Assembly (NCBI GenBank): GCA_963729695.1
Contig: CAVSOT010000004.1
Coordinates: 1 to 64,000, forward strand
Length of the DNA stretch: 64,000 nucleotides
Direction of reading: 5' to 3'
Origin: PALSA-693 sp963729695
Lineage (GTDB): Bacteria > Actinomycetota > Acidimicrobiia > Acidimicrobiales > Palsa-688
Shown here: in pieces, positions 55,275 through 63,858 of the stretch
How the letters are laid out: every line of letters begins with the position of its first letter
Position numbering within the stretch: the first letter of the stretch is position 1
The notes under the pieces: generated by a model
The model's database searches: none
What the model was told of the DNA's origin: nothing
The model's input: the letters and a program-made list of their open reading frames with translations, nothing else
Made by a program: the position numbers and the translations under genes

Positions 55275-56534
55275 TTACGAGGAGGTGCCGTTCTCGCAGG
55301 TGACGGCGCTGTTGTCGGCCATCGACGAGATCTGGTTATGCGTCTCACTGGTAAACCAGCAATCGACGGGGTTCGGCTGGCCCTGCTTGAAGGTCAGCGG
55401 CGGAGCCATGCCACCCAACGTGTCGCCGCTGAGGGCATATAGGCCGGTGGTGATCTCCGAAGCGCTGGGCGTGCCACTGGCCTGCAAACCACCTGCCTTC
55501 ACCGCGTCCGCCAGCAGCAGGCCGCTGGTCCACGCCAGGGAGACCGCTCCGGTGTACTCACTCTGGTTTTTGGACAACGTGGGGTAGTACCTGGTCACAG
55601 CCGCATTCATGGCCTGCACCCCAGGGGCGTGAGTGTCGAAGAACGGCAAGTCGTTCCATGGAGACCACAGATCGGCGCCCGTTCCCGTGGAGGTCAGTTC
55701 CCCCTCGTCGGTGCCGTTCCCCTGGGTGACATATATCGGCTTGTAACCCTGTGCCACGCAGTCCTGGCCCACCCTCTCGACGACGGCGCCAACCTGGCCG
55801 ATGAACAGCGACTGCACGTGGTCTTGCTGGGCGGCCACGCACTGGGCGGTGTAGTTGGGGGCGGTCGCTGAGATCTCGCCGTTGTAGATGTCGGGAACGC
55901 CGAGCTTTTTGCCGTCGGCCTCGAAGACCGGGACACCCTCAGCGCAGACGGCGGCTTCGGCGCAATAGAGCTGGCCGATATTCTTGGCGTCGGCGGCTTT
56001 CGCGGTGGCAATCGTGGCGTAGACCGCAGCATCCTCGGTCTCCCCGGACGAGAAGAAGTCCGAGTTGGTATAGAACGGTCCTTCGACGATATTCCCGCCG
56101 ACTACCGGGATATTCGCGGCCTTGACATTCGTAGACCAGGTCTCGTCGACGACGGAAAGATCCAAAACGGCGTCTACATGATCACTCACCAGCGTCTGCA
56201 GATCGCTCACTGAAGTTCCCGGGGTAGAGGAATCGTCCTCGACGGTGAGATCGACCGGATGCCCGTTGACCCCGCCGGATCCGTTGATGGTATTGACCCA
56301 GGCCTTATAGACGTCCAAGTCGCCTACGAACGTAGACCCAAAAGCTCCGGAGCAGCTGCAGACCACGCCGACGTGGATGGGCGCTCCGGTGGCCTGGACC
56401 GTGGTTTGGCTGGAACCCGTCTGCGTGGTCGGGGTGGAACCCGTCGACGAAGACTTGCTCGACCCGCAGGCGCACAGCGCCGTGGCCATCGCCAACACGC
56501 TGACGGCCGAGACTACTTTCAACCTCGAGATCAC
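55275..56534 (-). CDS. Branched-chain amino-acid-type ABC transporter solute-binding lipoprotein
   Basis: A 419-residue exported binding protein of the LivK/peripla_BP_6 family. The signal peptide ends in a lipobox (ATALCACGSS), so the protein would be lipid-anchored by the Cys. A Ser/Thr-rich linker follows, then APIHVGVVCSCSGAFGSTFV, NGSGGVNGHPVDLTVEDDSS and VDAVLDLSVVDETWSTNVKA of the ligand-binding lobes. Many such proteins in actinobacteria carry aromatic or steroid-like compounds and not amino acids. GTG 56534 has GGAGGAG upstream. No permease genes adjoin it; the ATPases at 29936 and 47515 are damaged. Confidence 0.88.
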   Translation of the reverse strand: MISRLKVVSAVSVLAMATALCACGSSKSSSTGSTPTTQTGSSQTTVQATGAPIHVGVVCSCSGAFGSTFVGDLDVYKAWVNTINGSGGVNGHPVDLTVEDDSSTPGTSVSDLQTLVSDHVDAVLDLSVVDETWSTNVKAANIPVVGGNIVEGPFYTNSDFFSSGETEDAAVYATIATAKAADAKNIGQLYCAEAAVCAEGVPVFEADGKKLGVPDIYNGEISATAPNYTAQCVAAQQDHVQSLFIGQVGAVVERVGQDCVAQGYKPIYVTQGNGTDEGELTSTGTGADLWSPWNDLPFFDTHAPGVQAMNAAVTRYYPTLSKNQSEYTGAVSLAWTSGLLLADAVKAGGLQASGTPSASEITTGLYALSGDTLGGMAPPLTFKQGQPNPVDCWFTSETHNQISSMADNSAVTCENGTSS

Positions 56535-56928
56535 CTGCTTCTCCTCCTTTGCGGGAGAGGCTTCCATCCGGAGTATATAGAACTCAGGAAGCAGTGGCCG
56601 GATGTTCGGCCGGGGATGTTGGCGACTCAGGGCCGATGCGTCAGGTTGTGTAGGCGCCGCATGGGGGAGGTCGGATTTGAACGGGAGAGGAATTTTGCGG
56701 TCGCCGGACTTGCCAATTCGCGCCCGCTGTCCAACTGGGCAAATACCCGCTGCGACACACAGTCGCCGGCGGGCAGAAGGACTAGTAGCGTGCTGGACAA
56801 TCCGCCGTAGGTGCTCGCGTTCGGGCTGGGTGTGTGGAAACGTGTGGGTATGCCGCTTCCTCGAGTCGGAACTTGATTTCGAGTACGCCGAAATGGACTC
56901 CTCGGCGGTTGGAATACGCTTACTGCCG
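56535..56928. other. Stretch without a confident gene
   Basis: A segment at 56661-56750 resembles a minus-strand tRNA in its T-loop (GTTCAAATC) and D-arm but does not fold properly. No gene supported. Confidence 0.35.
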
Positions 56929-57384
56929 CTATCGGCTGAAGGTCTGGAGGTACCACTCCCGCCGGGACGAGTCGACTAGCTCGATCCAGGTGGAGCCGGG
57001 TCGACTGAGGTAGGCGAATCGAGCGGGTCGTCCGTCCTCGTCGCGGCTGCTGGCCTCCAGCTGCCAGCCTTCGTGCTCGAGGGTGATCACATCGCCTGCG
57101 ATGTCGTCGCTCCAGTGCGCCACATGGTGTAGGTGGGGGCCCCGGTCCGGCTCGTAGATGCTTCCCTGTGCACCGCTGATGACTTCCACGTGCAACGGAG
57201 CGGTGCCTCCGTGCCACGCTCGCGGGCTCGGTAGGAGCCGGCCCGCCGCATCATAATGCCGGGTGGGGTTCGGCGATGCGGGAACGGGGACGAACGCGAC
57301 CGGCAACACGGCTTGGATCAGCGCCATGGTGGAGTACGGATCGGGGCTGGCGAGGCCCACGTGGAACGGTGAACGCTCGATCAT
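56929..57384 (-). CDS. VOC-family protein
   Basis: A 151-residue glyoxalase/bleomycin-resistance-fold protein. SPFHVGLASPDPYSTMALIQ opens the first beta-alpha-beta unit with the His ligand; HLHHVAHWSDDIAGDVITLE opens the second; the final Glu ligand is in TWIELVDSS. ATG 57384 follows GGAGGGTAG. The substrate is unknown. The frame is intact. Confidence 0.8.
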   Translation of the reverse strand: MIERSPFHVGLASPDPYSTMALIQAVLPVAFVPVPASPNPTRHYDAAGRLLPSPRAWHGGTAPLHVEVISGAQGSIYEPDRGPHLHHVAHWSDDIAGDVITLEHEGWQLEASSRDEDGRPARFAYLSRPGSTWIELVDSSRREWYLQTFSR

Positions 57385-57399
57385 CTACCCTCCGGCGAT

Positions 57400-57680
57400 T
57401 GGGGTGTGAGGCGATTAGGGTGCGAGAGGCCGTGGGGAGAATCTCCTACGAGGGAGAAAATAGCGGAACATCGCGCCCGGCTGGACGGCAAGGTAGCGAT
57501 CGTGATCGGCGCCAGTCCAGCGGCGAGGCCCACTGGCCCATTGGATGGTGAGCAGGCTCTGGCCCTCGTCCGCTCGGGTTTAAGGCCCAGCTCGTCCACA
57601 ATGCACCCGAGACCCGGGGAAGGGCAGTTCCAGTCCCTGGCTTCCGAGCTGGCGTCTCTCGGTGTCGCACTCGCACCGGG
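57400..57680 (+). other. Decayed sequence with an SDR start fragment
   Basis: At about 57474-57518 the frame reads RARLDGKVAIVIGAS, the N-terminus of an SDR; the rest of that gene is gone. No other gene is present. Confidence 0.35.
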
Positions 57681-57965
57681 TTGGAATGTGGCCTCAGCCA
57701 GGAAGAGATCGACCGGGTTCCCGCTGGGCTGACTGCGCCGGAATGCTCCTGGGAGAAGCGCACCGTCCTTCGGGCGGTGTACGAGCTACATTTCACCGCC
57801 CATATCCATGACGAGGTGTGGGCCGAGCTGGCCGGCCAGTTCAGCGAGCGCCAGCTCATAGAGTTCCTGGTACTTGCAGAAAACGACCCGACGCTCGCCT
57901 ACGTCATGAACAACGTCGGTATCCGCCCACCGGGAGGCGAGGTCCGGTCCCGTACCGGCCGGTAA
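57681..57965 (+). pseudogene. Carboxymuconolactone decarboxylase paralogue, N-truncated
   Basis: ECGLSQEEIDRV, RTVLRAVYELHFTAHIHDEV and QLIEFLVLAENDPTLAYVMN followed by NVGIRPPGGE match the C-terminal half of the intact gene at 46801-47430. The N-terminal half, with the active-site region, is absent. Confidence 0.7.
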
Positions 57966-58011
57966 CCAGTTCCTGTTTGGTTTGAGCAACCCACCTAAAA
58001 TTTAGGAGGAT

Positions 58012-58340
58012 CCATTCCCAAGGCCGTGCTGATCGTGATGACCGACCCGTTGGAAGGTAAGCCCGACGAGTTCAATGAGTCGTACAGCAACGTGCACATT
58101 CCGGACCTGCTCAAGGTCCCGGGGGTCGTGGCCGCGCAACGGCTTACGGCGACGCCGTGAAAGGAAGGCGAGAACGCGCCCCAGCACTACCTCACGATCT
58201 ACGAGTTCGATACCGATGTCGCTACGGCCAAAGTGGCTGTCAGGGAGTAGGCAACACCAGCCGTATGCCTCCCGTGATCGACAGTTCGGCCAACGTGACC
58301 TACCATTCGAAGCCCTCGGGGACCGAGTCGAGGCCTGACC
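58012..58340 (+). pseudogene. Small dimeric-barrel (EthD/DUF4286-like) protein, decayed
   Basis: TAGGAGGATCC precedes an ATT codon where ATG is expected. The frame reads IPKAVLIVMTDPLEGKPDEF, NESYSNVHIPDLLKVPGVVA and AQRLTATP before a stop, then ENAPQHYLTIYEFDTDVATA in the same frame. It is a clear paralogue of the intact gene at 60990-61334. Lost start and internal stops make it non-functional. Confidence 0.65.
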
Positions 58341-58342
58341 TC

Positions 58343-59605
58343 CTAGCGTTCGGAGCTTGGCGTCAGTTCCACATGCAGGGCTTGGAGCCCCCGTAGGATG
58401 TACGATGGGGCCCATTCGTAGTGGCGCTCAGCCCGCGGCCCGTGGAGGGCCTCGGAGATACGGATATCGCTGAACCGGTCGAGCAGCCGCTCCAGGGAGA
58501 TCCGGGCCGCCACCCGAGCCAGCGTGGCGCCGGGACAGGCATGCTCACCGCGACCAAAGGCAATGTGCTCAAGTGAGTTGGACCGGTCGAGGCGAAACTC
58601 GTTCGGGGACTCGAATCGCTGTTCGTCGCGGTTGGCCGCCCCCGGCATGACCATGACGGTGCGTCCGGCGTAAACCGTCTCGGAGCCGAGCGTGGTCGAG
58701 CGGCGGGCCAAGCGAAAGTTGGCTTTGACCGGGCTCTCCAGTCGCAGAGTCTCCTCGATGCATTGCGGTATGAGGTCGCGCCGCTCCCGCAGCAGCCCCT
58801 GCAAGTCTGCGTCCTCGGCGACCCGGCGGATAAGAGCGCCTAAAAGGAGCACCGTCGTGCCCTGGCCAGCCGCGAACAGGAACACCGAGAGTCGAACCAC
58901 GTCGACCACTTCGGGCAGCGACCCGTCCCTATAGGTCGCCAGGGCCAGCTTGGTCAGCACGTCGTCGCGCGGCGACCGCCTTCGATCGACCACGTAGTCC
59001 GTGAACAGGTCGTCGAGGAAGGAAAAGATGTTCCCCTCCGGCCGCTCGCCGATGGCGCCACCGAGATGGGCGTCGAGCTGCTCTTCGAAGAGATGGTGGT
59101 CGGATTCGGGGACTCCCAGGAGGCCGGCGATGTTGAGCCGGGAAAAGCGGTCGGCATAGCCACTGATGAAGTCGCATCGGCGTGCCCCGATGATCGCGTC
59201 GATCTGGCGGTCCGCCAGCCGCCAGATGAACTCCTCGTTGTCCTTCAGGCGATTGGGGGTCAGGAGCCGCATCAGCAGAGCCCGATGCTTGCCGTGCAGC
59301 GGCGGATCGAAGGTCAGCAGGTGCTCGCTGATGGGGTACACATCCCGGTAGCGCTCGATCAGATCGCTGATGTCGTCGCCCTCGGGTTCCACCGGCAGAC
59401 CTGGGAACGGTCCGCCGAACGCGTTGCACGACGAGTAGGTGTCCGCGTCGCGCCACACGGCCACCACCTCGTCGTAACCGGTGACCGCGATGAGGTCGTG
59501 AGCGGCGATCTGGCGCACCGGGCACTGGCGGAGATACTCGTAATATGGGTACGGGTCGGCCAGCAGTGACGGATCGTCGAAGAAGTCAACAGTCTCGAAG
59601 TCCAC
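58343..59605 (-). CDS. Cytochrome P450
   Basis: A complete 420-residue P450, distinct from the one at 37041. The I-helix motif is VFLFAAGQGTTVLLLGALIR (A-G-x-G-T-T), ExxR is EETLRLE and the heme loop is HIAFGRGEHACPGATLARVA with the Cys ligand. GTG 59605 has AGGAGG upstream. No ferredoxin gene adjoins it. It lies in the probable degradation cluster at the right end. Confidence 0.92.
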   Translation of the reverse strand: MDFETVDFFDDPSLLADPYPYYEYLRQCPVRQIAAHDLIAVTGYDEVVAVWRDADTYSSCNAFGGPFPGLPVEPEGDDISDLIERYRDVYPISEHLLTFDPPLHGKHRALLMRLLTPNRLKDNEEFIWRLADRQIDAIIGARRCDFISGYADRFSRLNIAGLLGVPESDHHLFEEQLDAHLGGAIGERPEGNIFSFLDDLFTDYVVDRRRSPRDDVLTKLALATYRDGSLPEVVDVVRLSVFLFAAGQGTTVLLLGALIRRVAEDADLQGLLRERRDLIPQCIEETLRLESPVKANFRLARRSTTLGSETVYAGRTVMVMPGAANRDEQRFESPNEFRLDRSNSLEHIAFGRGEHACPGATLARVAARISLERLLDRFSDIRISEALHGPRAERHYEWAPSYILRGLQALHVELTPSSER

Positions 59606-59627
59606 GGGCCCTCCTGTTGCCAGAGTA

Positions 59628-60116
59628 ATGATTGCTCACACTCGATCGACCAGCATCGTCGAGCAGACTCTACGCGAGCGCCAAGATGGGTTAGTTGGAC
59701 GGAAAGTCGCGCTCATCACCGGTGCCGGCTCCGCTATGGCGAAGGCGTCGACGAAGTTTTTCGTCCGCGAGGGCGCCACGGTCGTCGCCGCGGATATCAG
59801 CGGAGCGGAGAAGGAAACTGCGGGCGAGGTCGGCGACGCGGTGCGGCCGGTCCACTGCGACATGACCGTCGAAGTCGACGTCGAGGCCATGGTTAACACC
59901 GCGGTCACCGAGTTCGGGCGGGTGGACACATCCTGCTCAACGTAGCGGGCATCGGGGGCTCTGAACCCCTCCACGAGTTCACCATCGACGAGTACGACCG
60001 CCGGCAAGCCCTACGAGGTCGCCGAGGTGGCGCTGTTTCTCGCCTCCGACCGGGCTTCATTCGTCAGTGGCGCCATCATTTCCCTGGATGGTGGCTGGAC
60101 CGCCAAGCTCGGCTAA
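59628..60116 (+). pseudogene. Short-chain dehydrogenase, internally deleted
   Basis: The frame opens GRKVALITGAGSAMAKASTK (NAD site) and runs to GRVDTSCST. Shifted, NVAGIGGSEPLHEFTIDEYD and then directly PYEVAEVALFLASDRASFVS and GAIISLDGGWTAKLG follow. The 110 or so residues with the catalytic Ser, Tyr and Lys are missing, so it cannot be active. It ends at TAA 60116, four bases inside the convergent dioxygenase gene. Confidence 0.75.
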
Positions 60117-60982
60117 GTAGCCGCCGCCTCGTACTCGGCATAGCGCTGGGGGTCCCCGATGGGGACCCGGCGCAGCCGCCGGGGAAAATCGTCGCTGATC
60201 GTGACCAGCTCACGGGCATGAAGGACCTTGATGTTGTCCCAGATCAGCAGGTCGTGTCGCTGCCAGATATGCCGGTAGTGACTCCCTCGCTTGAGTAGCT
60301 CGCCTTCGAGCTCGTCGAGGAATTGCCGGCTGTCGTCGGCGGACTTCTCCACGACTCGGTGGGTGTACAGCGGCGAGAAATGTAGCGTCGGCTCGCCTGT
60401 GCGGGGGTGCGAGTACACCAAGGGGGCCATGGACCGGAGCGTGTCGGGGGTGACGGTGGCATCTCGATAGGCGTGCCCGGCATAGCTGTCATGGCGGACA
60501 TGGACGGCGTGCAACCCCGAGACGCGCTCGAGCCACATCGCGGGGAACGATCGAAAGGCGTCGAACGAGCTCAGGAAAAGGGTGGCGGCCGCTCCGTCTG
60601 AAGGGATCGATTCGGCCCACAGCGAAAGCCCGTAAAGGGGCGGGTCCAAGAAGGCGAACTCGGCGTGGTACTGGATCTCTCCACCGCGGGCGTTCGCCTC
60701 GGAGCGAAGGTTCGTCACAAACCGTCCCAGCCCCGATTTAACGGTGGCGCAAGCCGCCACGGGTGGGTCGTCCACGACGGGGGAGAAGCAGTTTGCCAAA
60801 GCCATCTGCTGCTCCAGGGTGATGTCCTGGTGGCGGAAGAGGAGCAGCTGGCGCAGGTTGAACAGGTCGACGAGCTCGGCACGGACGTCGTCGCTGATCG
60901 GTGCGGTGAGATCGATTTCCACCTCCGCGCCTAGCTCATCAGTCAGTGGAGTCCATGGCAGGCGATTGAACGATCGGGTCAT
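60113..60982 (-). CDS. TauD/TfdA-family 2-oxoglutarate-dependent dioxygenase
   Basis: A 289-residue Fe(II)/2-oxoglutarate oxygenase. Iron ligands are the H-x-E motif in IQYHAEFAF and the distal His in LIWDNIKVLHARE; the 2-oxoglutarate-binding Arg is likely in PRRLRRVPIGD. The start, ATG 60982, lies eight bases after the stop of the upstream small-barrel gene, so they form an operon. Longer starts upstream overlap that gene. Homologues act on sulfonates, phenoxyacids and similar compounds; the substrate here is unknown. Confidence 0.85.
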   Translation of the reverse strand: MTRSFNRLPWTPLTDELGAEVEIDLTAPISDDVRAELVDLFNLRQLLLFRHQDITLEQQMALANCFSPVVDDPPVAACATVKSGLGRFVTNLRSEANARGGEIQYHAEFAFLDPPLYGLSLWAESIPSDGAAATLFLSSFDAFRSFPAMWLERVSGLHAVHVRHDSYAGHAYRDATVTPDTLRSMAPLVYSHPRTGEPTLHFSPLYTHRVVEKSADDSRQFLDELEGELLKRGSHYRHIWQRHDLLIWDNIKVLHARELVTISDDFPRRLRRVPIGDPQRYAEYEAAAT

Positions 60983-60989
60983 CGGTGCG

Positions 60990-61334
60990 TCAAAGCTCCA
61001 GGCGCTCACCGATGGCAGCAAAGGTGTAGGTGAGGGCCGTCGACTGATCCAGAGCGGGGGACGTCGGCCGATCCGGCTGCGTTCGGCGTAGGGTTTCCAA
61101 GGCTTCTTCCACATCGCCCTCGAACTCGTAGAGGGCCATGTACCGTTGGAGTGGTACTTGGCCCCGCAGCGATGGAACGGCCACGAAGCGCTGGCCGGAC
61201 GTGACGCCCGGAAGCTTCACCACCTCGGCGAGATGGACATCGTCGTACCACTCGTTGTAGGCGTCCTCTTCGCCAGGGACTGGATCGGTCATAACTACCA
61301 GCACGCCCTTCCGCTTTCCCTCGGCTTGACCCAT
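60990..61334 (-). CDS. Small dimeric alpha/beta-barrel protein (EthD/DUF4286-like)
   Basis: A 114-residue protein: KGVLVVMTDPVPGEEDAYNE, WYDDVHLAEVVKLPGVTSGQ and RFVAVPSL, then MALYEFEGDVEEALETL. The Y-N-E-W-Y-D-x-V-H block is the family's mark. Such proteins accompany degradation and biosynthesis clusters and may isomerise or bind intermediates. ATG 61334, weak GAGG upstream. It is upstream of the TauD-like gene and divergent from the amidohydrolase gene across 89 bases. Confidence 0.8.
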   Translation of the reverse strand: MGQAEGKRKGVLVVMTDPVPGEEDAYNEWYDDVHLAEVVKLPGVTSGQRFVAVPSLRGQVPLQRYMALYEFEGDVEEALETLRRTQPDRPTSPALDQSTALTYTFAAIGERLEL

Positions 61335-61423
61335 CGCACCTCACTTTATGTAGGCAGCCTTCGCCGGTGAGGTTCCCCATGCTATAGGGTGGGCGCCGGC
61401 CGCGTCAGAAGGGAGAAGACTTT

Positions 61424-62734
61424 ATGCCTGAAGATCGCGCTATCCCTGACGAGCGTTTGGTCGTGGTCTCGATCGATGGGCACGTAAGCCCGCGAGTCTC
61501 GGGGTTCCGGCCCTATTGCGAAGCAAAGTACCTGGAGCAATTCGACGACTTTGTCAGCGAGATAGACGAACATCTATTGACCTTGTCGGCCACTACCGGT
61601 CAGAGCGCACAGTCGAATGCGCTGCAAGCCCGCTGGTTTCGCGAGGTCGAGGCCCAATACGGACCGGAAGCATTGAATGCCGATCCGGCTTATCGACTCC
61701 AGCTCATGGATGATGATGGCATCGTTGCGGAGACGGTCTACCACGGCGGCTTCAATTTCCAACCTATTCCGTTTTTCAGCCCCAGCCTGCACTCGAGCTT
61801 CAACCAAGATGTTCCCGAAGCTGGTGACTCGAGCACCTTGCGAGCGGCAGGCATCCGGATGTACAACCGGTTCCTGGCCGATTGGATCAGCGTCGCTCCG
61901 GAACGGTTCGTCGGTATCGCTCATATTCCGATGTGGGATGTGGGCGCGGCGGTGGCCGAAGTAAAGCACGCCTACGACTCGGGCTTGCGGGCCGTCAACC
62001 TGCCTTCGCCCCGCCGGCAGCTGCTGAGCTATAACCATGCGGAGTGGGACCCGTTGTGGCAGGTCTGCTCGGAGCGAGCGATGACGCTCCACACCCACGG
62101 CGGCGGTGGCGACATCTTCCCGATCGGCGGGCAGGGCGCCTGGGCGATCCTGGCGTCGGAGGCACGGTTCCTGAGCCGGCGAGGGCTTTCCCAGCTGATC
62201 TTCGGCGGAGTGTTCGAGCGGTTCCCTCAGCTGCGCTTCTTCTTGACCGAGCAGACGGATAGGTGGGTCGCGGAGACCATGAGGAACTTCGACTCGATCT
62301 ACTTGTCGACCATGGAGGAGCGCACGGTTCCGTTCATCCGTGACTTGTTGCCTCGCCTCCCGAGCGACTACTTCCGGTCGAACTGCTACGTCGGCGCCAG
62401 CTTCATGTCCCGCTCTGAGGCGGAGTTGGCGGTCGACGATGACCACTGGCGGAACATGGTGTGGGGCCGGGATTTCCCGCATCCCGAGGGGACGTGGCCG
62501 TTTACGCTGGCGTCGATCCGCAAGACGTTCGCGGGGATACCCGAAGAGCCGGTCCGCGCCATGCTGGGGGAGAACGCCATCCCAGCGCTCGGACTCGACG
62601 AGTCGGCGGTGCGAGCGGTGGCTGCGAGGATCGGGCCCGACTGGGCGGACGTCAGTGCACCGATCGACAATGACGACATCCCATATGGCAGTCGTTATTC
62701 GCTGGGCTTCCGCGAGATCGGGAGCCACGCGTAG
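61424..62734 (+). CDS. Amidohydrolase-2 family metal-dependent hydrolase/decarboxylase
   Basis: A 436-residue TIM-barrel protein of the ACMSD-like amidohydrolase-2 group (hydrolases or decarboxylases). The metal site begins with D-G-H in VVVSIDGHVSP (DxH type), continues with MTLHTHGGGGD and ends with the Asp in MVWGRDFPHPEG. ATG 61424 has AAGGGAGAAG seven bases upstream. The next gene starts three bases after its stop, so the pair is co-transcribed. These proteins are frequent beside LLM monooxygenases and P450s in actinobacterial breakdown clusters. Confidence 0.88.
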   Translation: MPEDRAIPDERLVVVSIDGHVSPRVSGFRPYCEAKYLEQFDDFVSEIDEHLLTLSATTGQSAQSNALQARWFREVEAQYGPEALNADPAYRLQLMDDDGIVAETVYHGGFNFQPIPFFSPSLHSSFNQDVPEAGDSSTLRAAGIRMYNRFLADWISVAPERFVGIAHIPMWDVGAAVAEVKHAYDSGLRAVNLPSPRRQLLSYNHAEWDPLWQVCSERAMTLHTHGGGGDIFPIGGQGAWAILASEARFLSRRGLSQLIFGGVFERFPQLRFFLTEQTDRWVAETMRNFDSIYLSTMEERTVPFIRDLLPRLPSDYFRSNCYVGASFMSRSEAELAVDDDHWRNMVWGRDFPHPEGTWPFTLASIRKTFAGIPEEPVRAMLGENAIPALGLDESAVRAVAARIGPDWADVSAPIDNDDIPYGSRYSLGFREIGSHA

Positions 62735-62737
62735 CCG

Positions 62738-63853
62738 ATGACGAACCTGAGCATGCGCCTCGATTTTCGCGCTCCGCCCGGTGGGGTTCCCCGACAGGAG
62801 CTGTTCGCGGCGGCGCTGGAGATCGCCATATGGGCTGACCGGGTCGGATTCGACCACGTGATGTACCCCGAGCATCACGGATGGGTCGATGGGTACAACC
62901 CGTCGCCGATCGTCACTGCGGCTGCCCACGCCGCGGCCACCAAGCGGATCGGGATCGCGTTGGGAGCATTCCTGCTCCCCTACCACGACCCGCTCCGGGT
63001 GGCGGAGGACCTGGCGGTTCTCGATCACATCTGCGCCGGCCGCTTGCGATTCGTCATCATGGGCACGGGCTATGTGGCGGAGGAGTTTCCGATGTTCCGG
63101 GTGCCGCCCCTCGAGCGGGGGCGCATCTTCGAGGAGCACGTGGCCGTGCTCAATCGGGCTTGGACCGGCGAGCCGTTCGAGCACCACGGTGCGATGATCC
63201 GGATCACGCCCCAGCCGTACTCGCAGCCCCGACCCACCGTGCTGGTGGGCGGCTCGTCCAAGAACATGGCCCGCCGGGCCGCTCGGCTGGAAGCCGCGGG
63301 GTACGCCGACGGTTTCAGCACCGATACGCCTCGAGGCCCGGCGTACGACACCTACCTCGAAGAGCGCGCCAAGTTGGGGCTGGCCCCGCTCCCGCCCCGG
63401 CCGTTGTACACGCCCAGCCGGGGGACCCTCGGGTTGTATGTCTCCACCGACCCGGAGCGGTCCTGGGAGGAAGTGGGGCCGTACCTCCTCGATGACAACC
63501 GGACCTATTACTCCGCCATCCAGGCGGCGGCCGAAGCACCCAAAGGACTGCGGACGCCGATCCGGCCAGACGTCTTCACGGACGCCCAGGACGTGGCCTC
63601 GCTCCGCCAGAACCCGCGTTACGCCATCCTGACCCCAGACGAGTGCGTGGACCTGGCCCGGGAAACGGGCTTCCTTCGTTTCGCCCCGCTCTGCGGCGGG
63701 CTCCCCCCGGCCCTGGCCTGGAAGAGCCTAGACCTCTTGGAATCGCAGATACTGCCGAAGCTACGCCAGCTGGATGATGCGGTTCCTGAGGTCGTGCCGT
63801 GGGCCGCCGGGACCGCCAGCTCGACGGCGCGCAGCCCTTCACAGGGCGGTTGA
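62738..63853 (+). CDS. LLM-class flavin-dependent monooxygenase
   Basis: A 371-residue luciferase-like TIM barrel that uses FMNH2 or F420. Conserved features include GFDHVMYPEHHGWVDGYNPS, RIGIALGAFLLPYHDPLRVA and EDLAVLDHICAGRLRFVIMG, then PTVLVGGSSKNMARRAARLE. The Pro-Glu-His-His motif follows the usual pattern of active members. Start ATG 62738 lies three bases after the amidohydrolase stop; its stop overlaps the next start (TTGA). A cofactor cannot be assigned with certainty. Confidence 0.9.
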   Translation: MTNLSMRLDFRAPPGGVPRQELFAAALEIAIWADRVGFDHVMYPEHHGWVDGYNPSPIVTAAAHAAATKRIGIALGAFLLPYHDPLRVAEDLAVLDHICAGRLRFVIMGTGYVAEEFPMFRVPPLERGRIFEEHVAVLNRAWTGEPFEHHGAMIRITPQPYSQPRPTVLVGGSSKNMARRAARLEAAGYADGFSTDTPRGPAYDTYLEERAKLGLAPLPPRPLYTPSRGTLGLYVSTDPERSWEEVGPYLLDDNRTYYSAIQAAAEAPKGLRTPIRPDVFTDAQDVASLRQNPRYAILTPDECVDLARETGFLRFAPLCGGLPPALAWKSLDLLESQILPKLRQLDDAVPEVVPWAAGTASSTARSPSQGG

Positions 63854-63858
63854 TCGTC

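Noticed and set aside
56661..56750. Possible minus-strand tRNA
   Set aside because: The T-loop and D-arm look right, but the T-stem halves (TCCCG and CCGAC) and the acceptor ends do not pair, so at best it is a decayed tRNA.
61574..63187. 537-codon minus-strand ORF
   Set aside because: Antisense shadow of the amidohydrolase and LLM genes, which have family motifs and start signals.
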